Source: Methylobacter sp. (GTDB lineage: Bacteria > Pseudomonadota > Gammaproteobacteria > Methylococcales > Methylomonadaceae). Taken from it: DNA of 5,991 nucleotides. A program made the position numbers and the translations under genes. A model generated the notes under the pieces. That model saw nothing but the letters and a program-made list of their open reading frames with translations. It had not been told where the DNA came from and searched no databases. The DNA lies in the NCBI GenBank assembly GCA_023229605.1, contig JALNYY010000159.1, positions 3,150 to 9,140 on the forward strand, in the 5' to 3' direction. Below are positions 5,737 through 5,991 of this stretch, in pieces (within the stretch, counting starts at the first letter, position 1; the number at the start of each line of letters is the position of its first letter).

Positions 5737-5991
5737 TCAATCTATGAAAAAGGGCGCTAACCAGGGAAAGGCGAGCAGTATCAAAATGAACAAGGAGCCA
5801 AGCCAAAACATCAGGCGTTGTCGGCGTTGAATGTCGGATACGGCACACGACTGCATGGGTGCAGGAGGTAGAGCAACGCATGGAGCAGTTGCCGAGATTT
5901 GACCTTCTTCACAGCGGTATGGCATTAGATAGAGTTTTCTATAGCCGAGTGCTATAAAAAACAGGGTCAAAATGATGAAAAATGGGCGAAC
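5737..5991 (-). CDS. merT: MerT-like mercuric ion transporter, 3' part only
   Basis: The last 84 codons of an inner-membrane mercuric transporter; its start and the first-helix Cys-Cys pair lie beyond the right edge. The fragment opens with RPFFIILTLFFIALGYRKLY, matching the second helix of MerT (compare RPLFIGAALVALFFAWKRIY in the classic protein). A cytoplasmic loop and a final helix ending in FPWLAPFFID follow, close to the classic end FPYVVPFFY. The loop holds three cysteines, at fragment positions 27, 38 and 49, each exactly 11 residues apart. Classic MerT has two, six residues apart, that hand Hg(II) to MerA. The loop is also longer than usual. Position directly upstream of merP supports the call. 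A related MerC/MerF-type carrier is less likely because of the third helix. Confidence 0.88.
   Translation of the reverse strand, partial: VRPFFIILTLFFIALGYRKLYLMPYRCEEGQISATAPCVALPPAPMQSCAVSDIQRRQRLMFWLGSLFILILLAFPWLAPFFID

Overview
The window is a single block of seven tightly packed genes, all on the minus strand, so transcription runs from the right edge to the left. In transcription order they are: the 3' part of a MerT-like mercuric transporter (cut by the right edge), a MerP-like periplasmic metal-binding protein, a cysteine-rich protein resembling the N-terminal Zn/[2Fe-2S] domain of CopZ, a short CDF-type cation transporter, an AhpD/carboxymuconolactone-decarboxylase-like protein, a membrane-anchored HD-GYP protein (probable c-di-GMP phosphodiesterase), and a large type II (Ca2+-like) P-type ATPase cut by the left edge. 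No RNA gene, mobile element, CRISPR array or long repeat was found. The only sizeable gene-free stretch is 187 bp (4754-4940), which holds an inverted repeat and at most a weak promoter.

The gene set, the Gram-negative Sec-type signal peptide of MerP and the Shine-Dalgarno sites fit a proteobacterium, most likely a gammaproteobacterium. The sequence does not allow a genus call. The ATPase gene looks more GC-rich than the genes at the mer end, judged from sampled lines only, so the block may be assembled from parts of different origin.

Gene spacing supports one polycistronic unit: 12 nt between merT and merP, 16 nt to the CopZ-like gene, 187 nt to the CDF gene, a TGATG stop/start overlap to the AhpD-like gene, an 11-nt overlap to the HD-GYP gene, and 16 nt to the ATPase. 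The operon promoter and any merR lie beyond the right edge, and no mercuric reductase (merA) is visible. The working idea (inference) is a metal-handling pathway. MerP and MerT would deliver a soft metal across the inner membrane. The cysteine-rich CopZ-like protein would bind it in the cytoplasm, the CDF protein would move it out, and the AhpD-like CxxC protein would add thiol redox capacity. The HD-GYP protein could link the process to c-di-GMP signalling. The ATPase adds a second cation pump of Ca2+-ATPase type, possibly only a neighbour.

Several proteins carry departures from their family consensus: evenly spaced cysteines in the MerT loop, Cys for His at the CDF metal site, Asn for His in the AhpD motif, Ser for Asn at Ca2+ site I of the ATPase, and a shared M-x-D-C-C N-terminus on two adjacent gene products.
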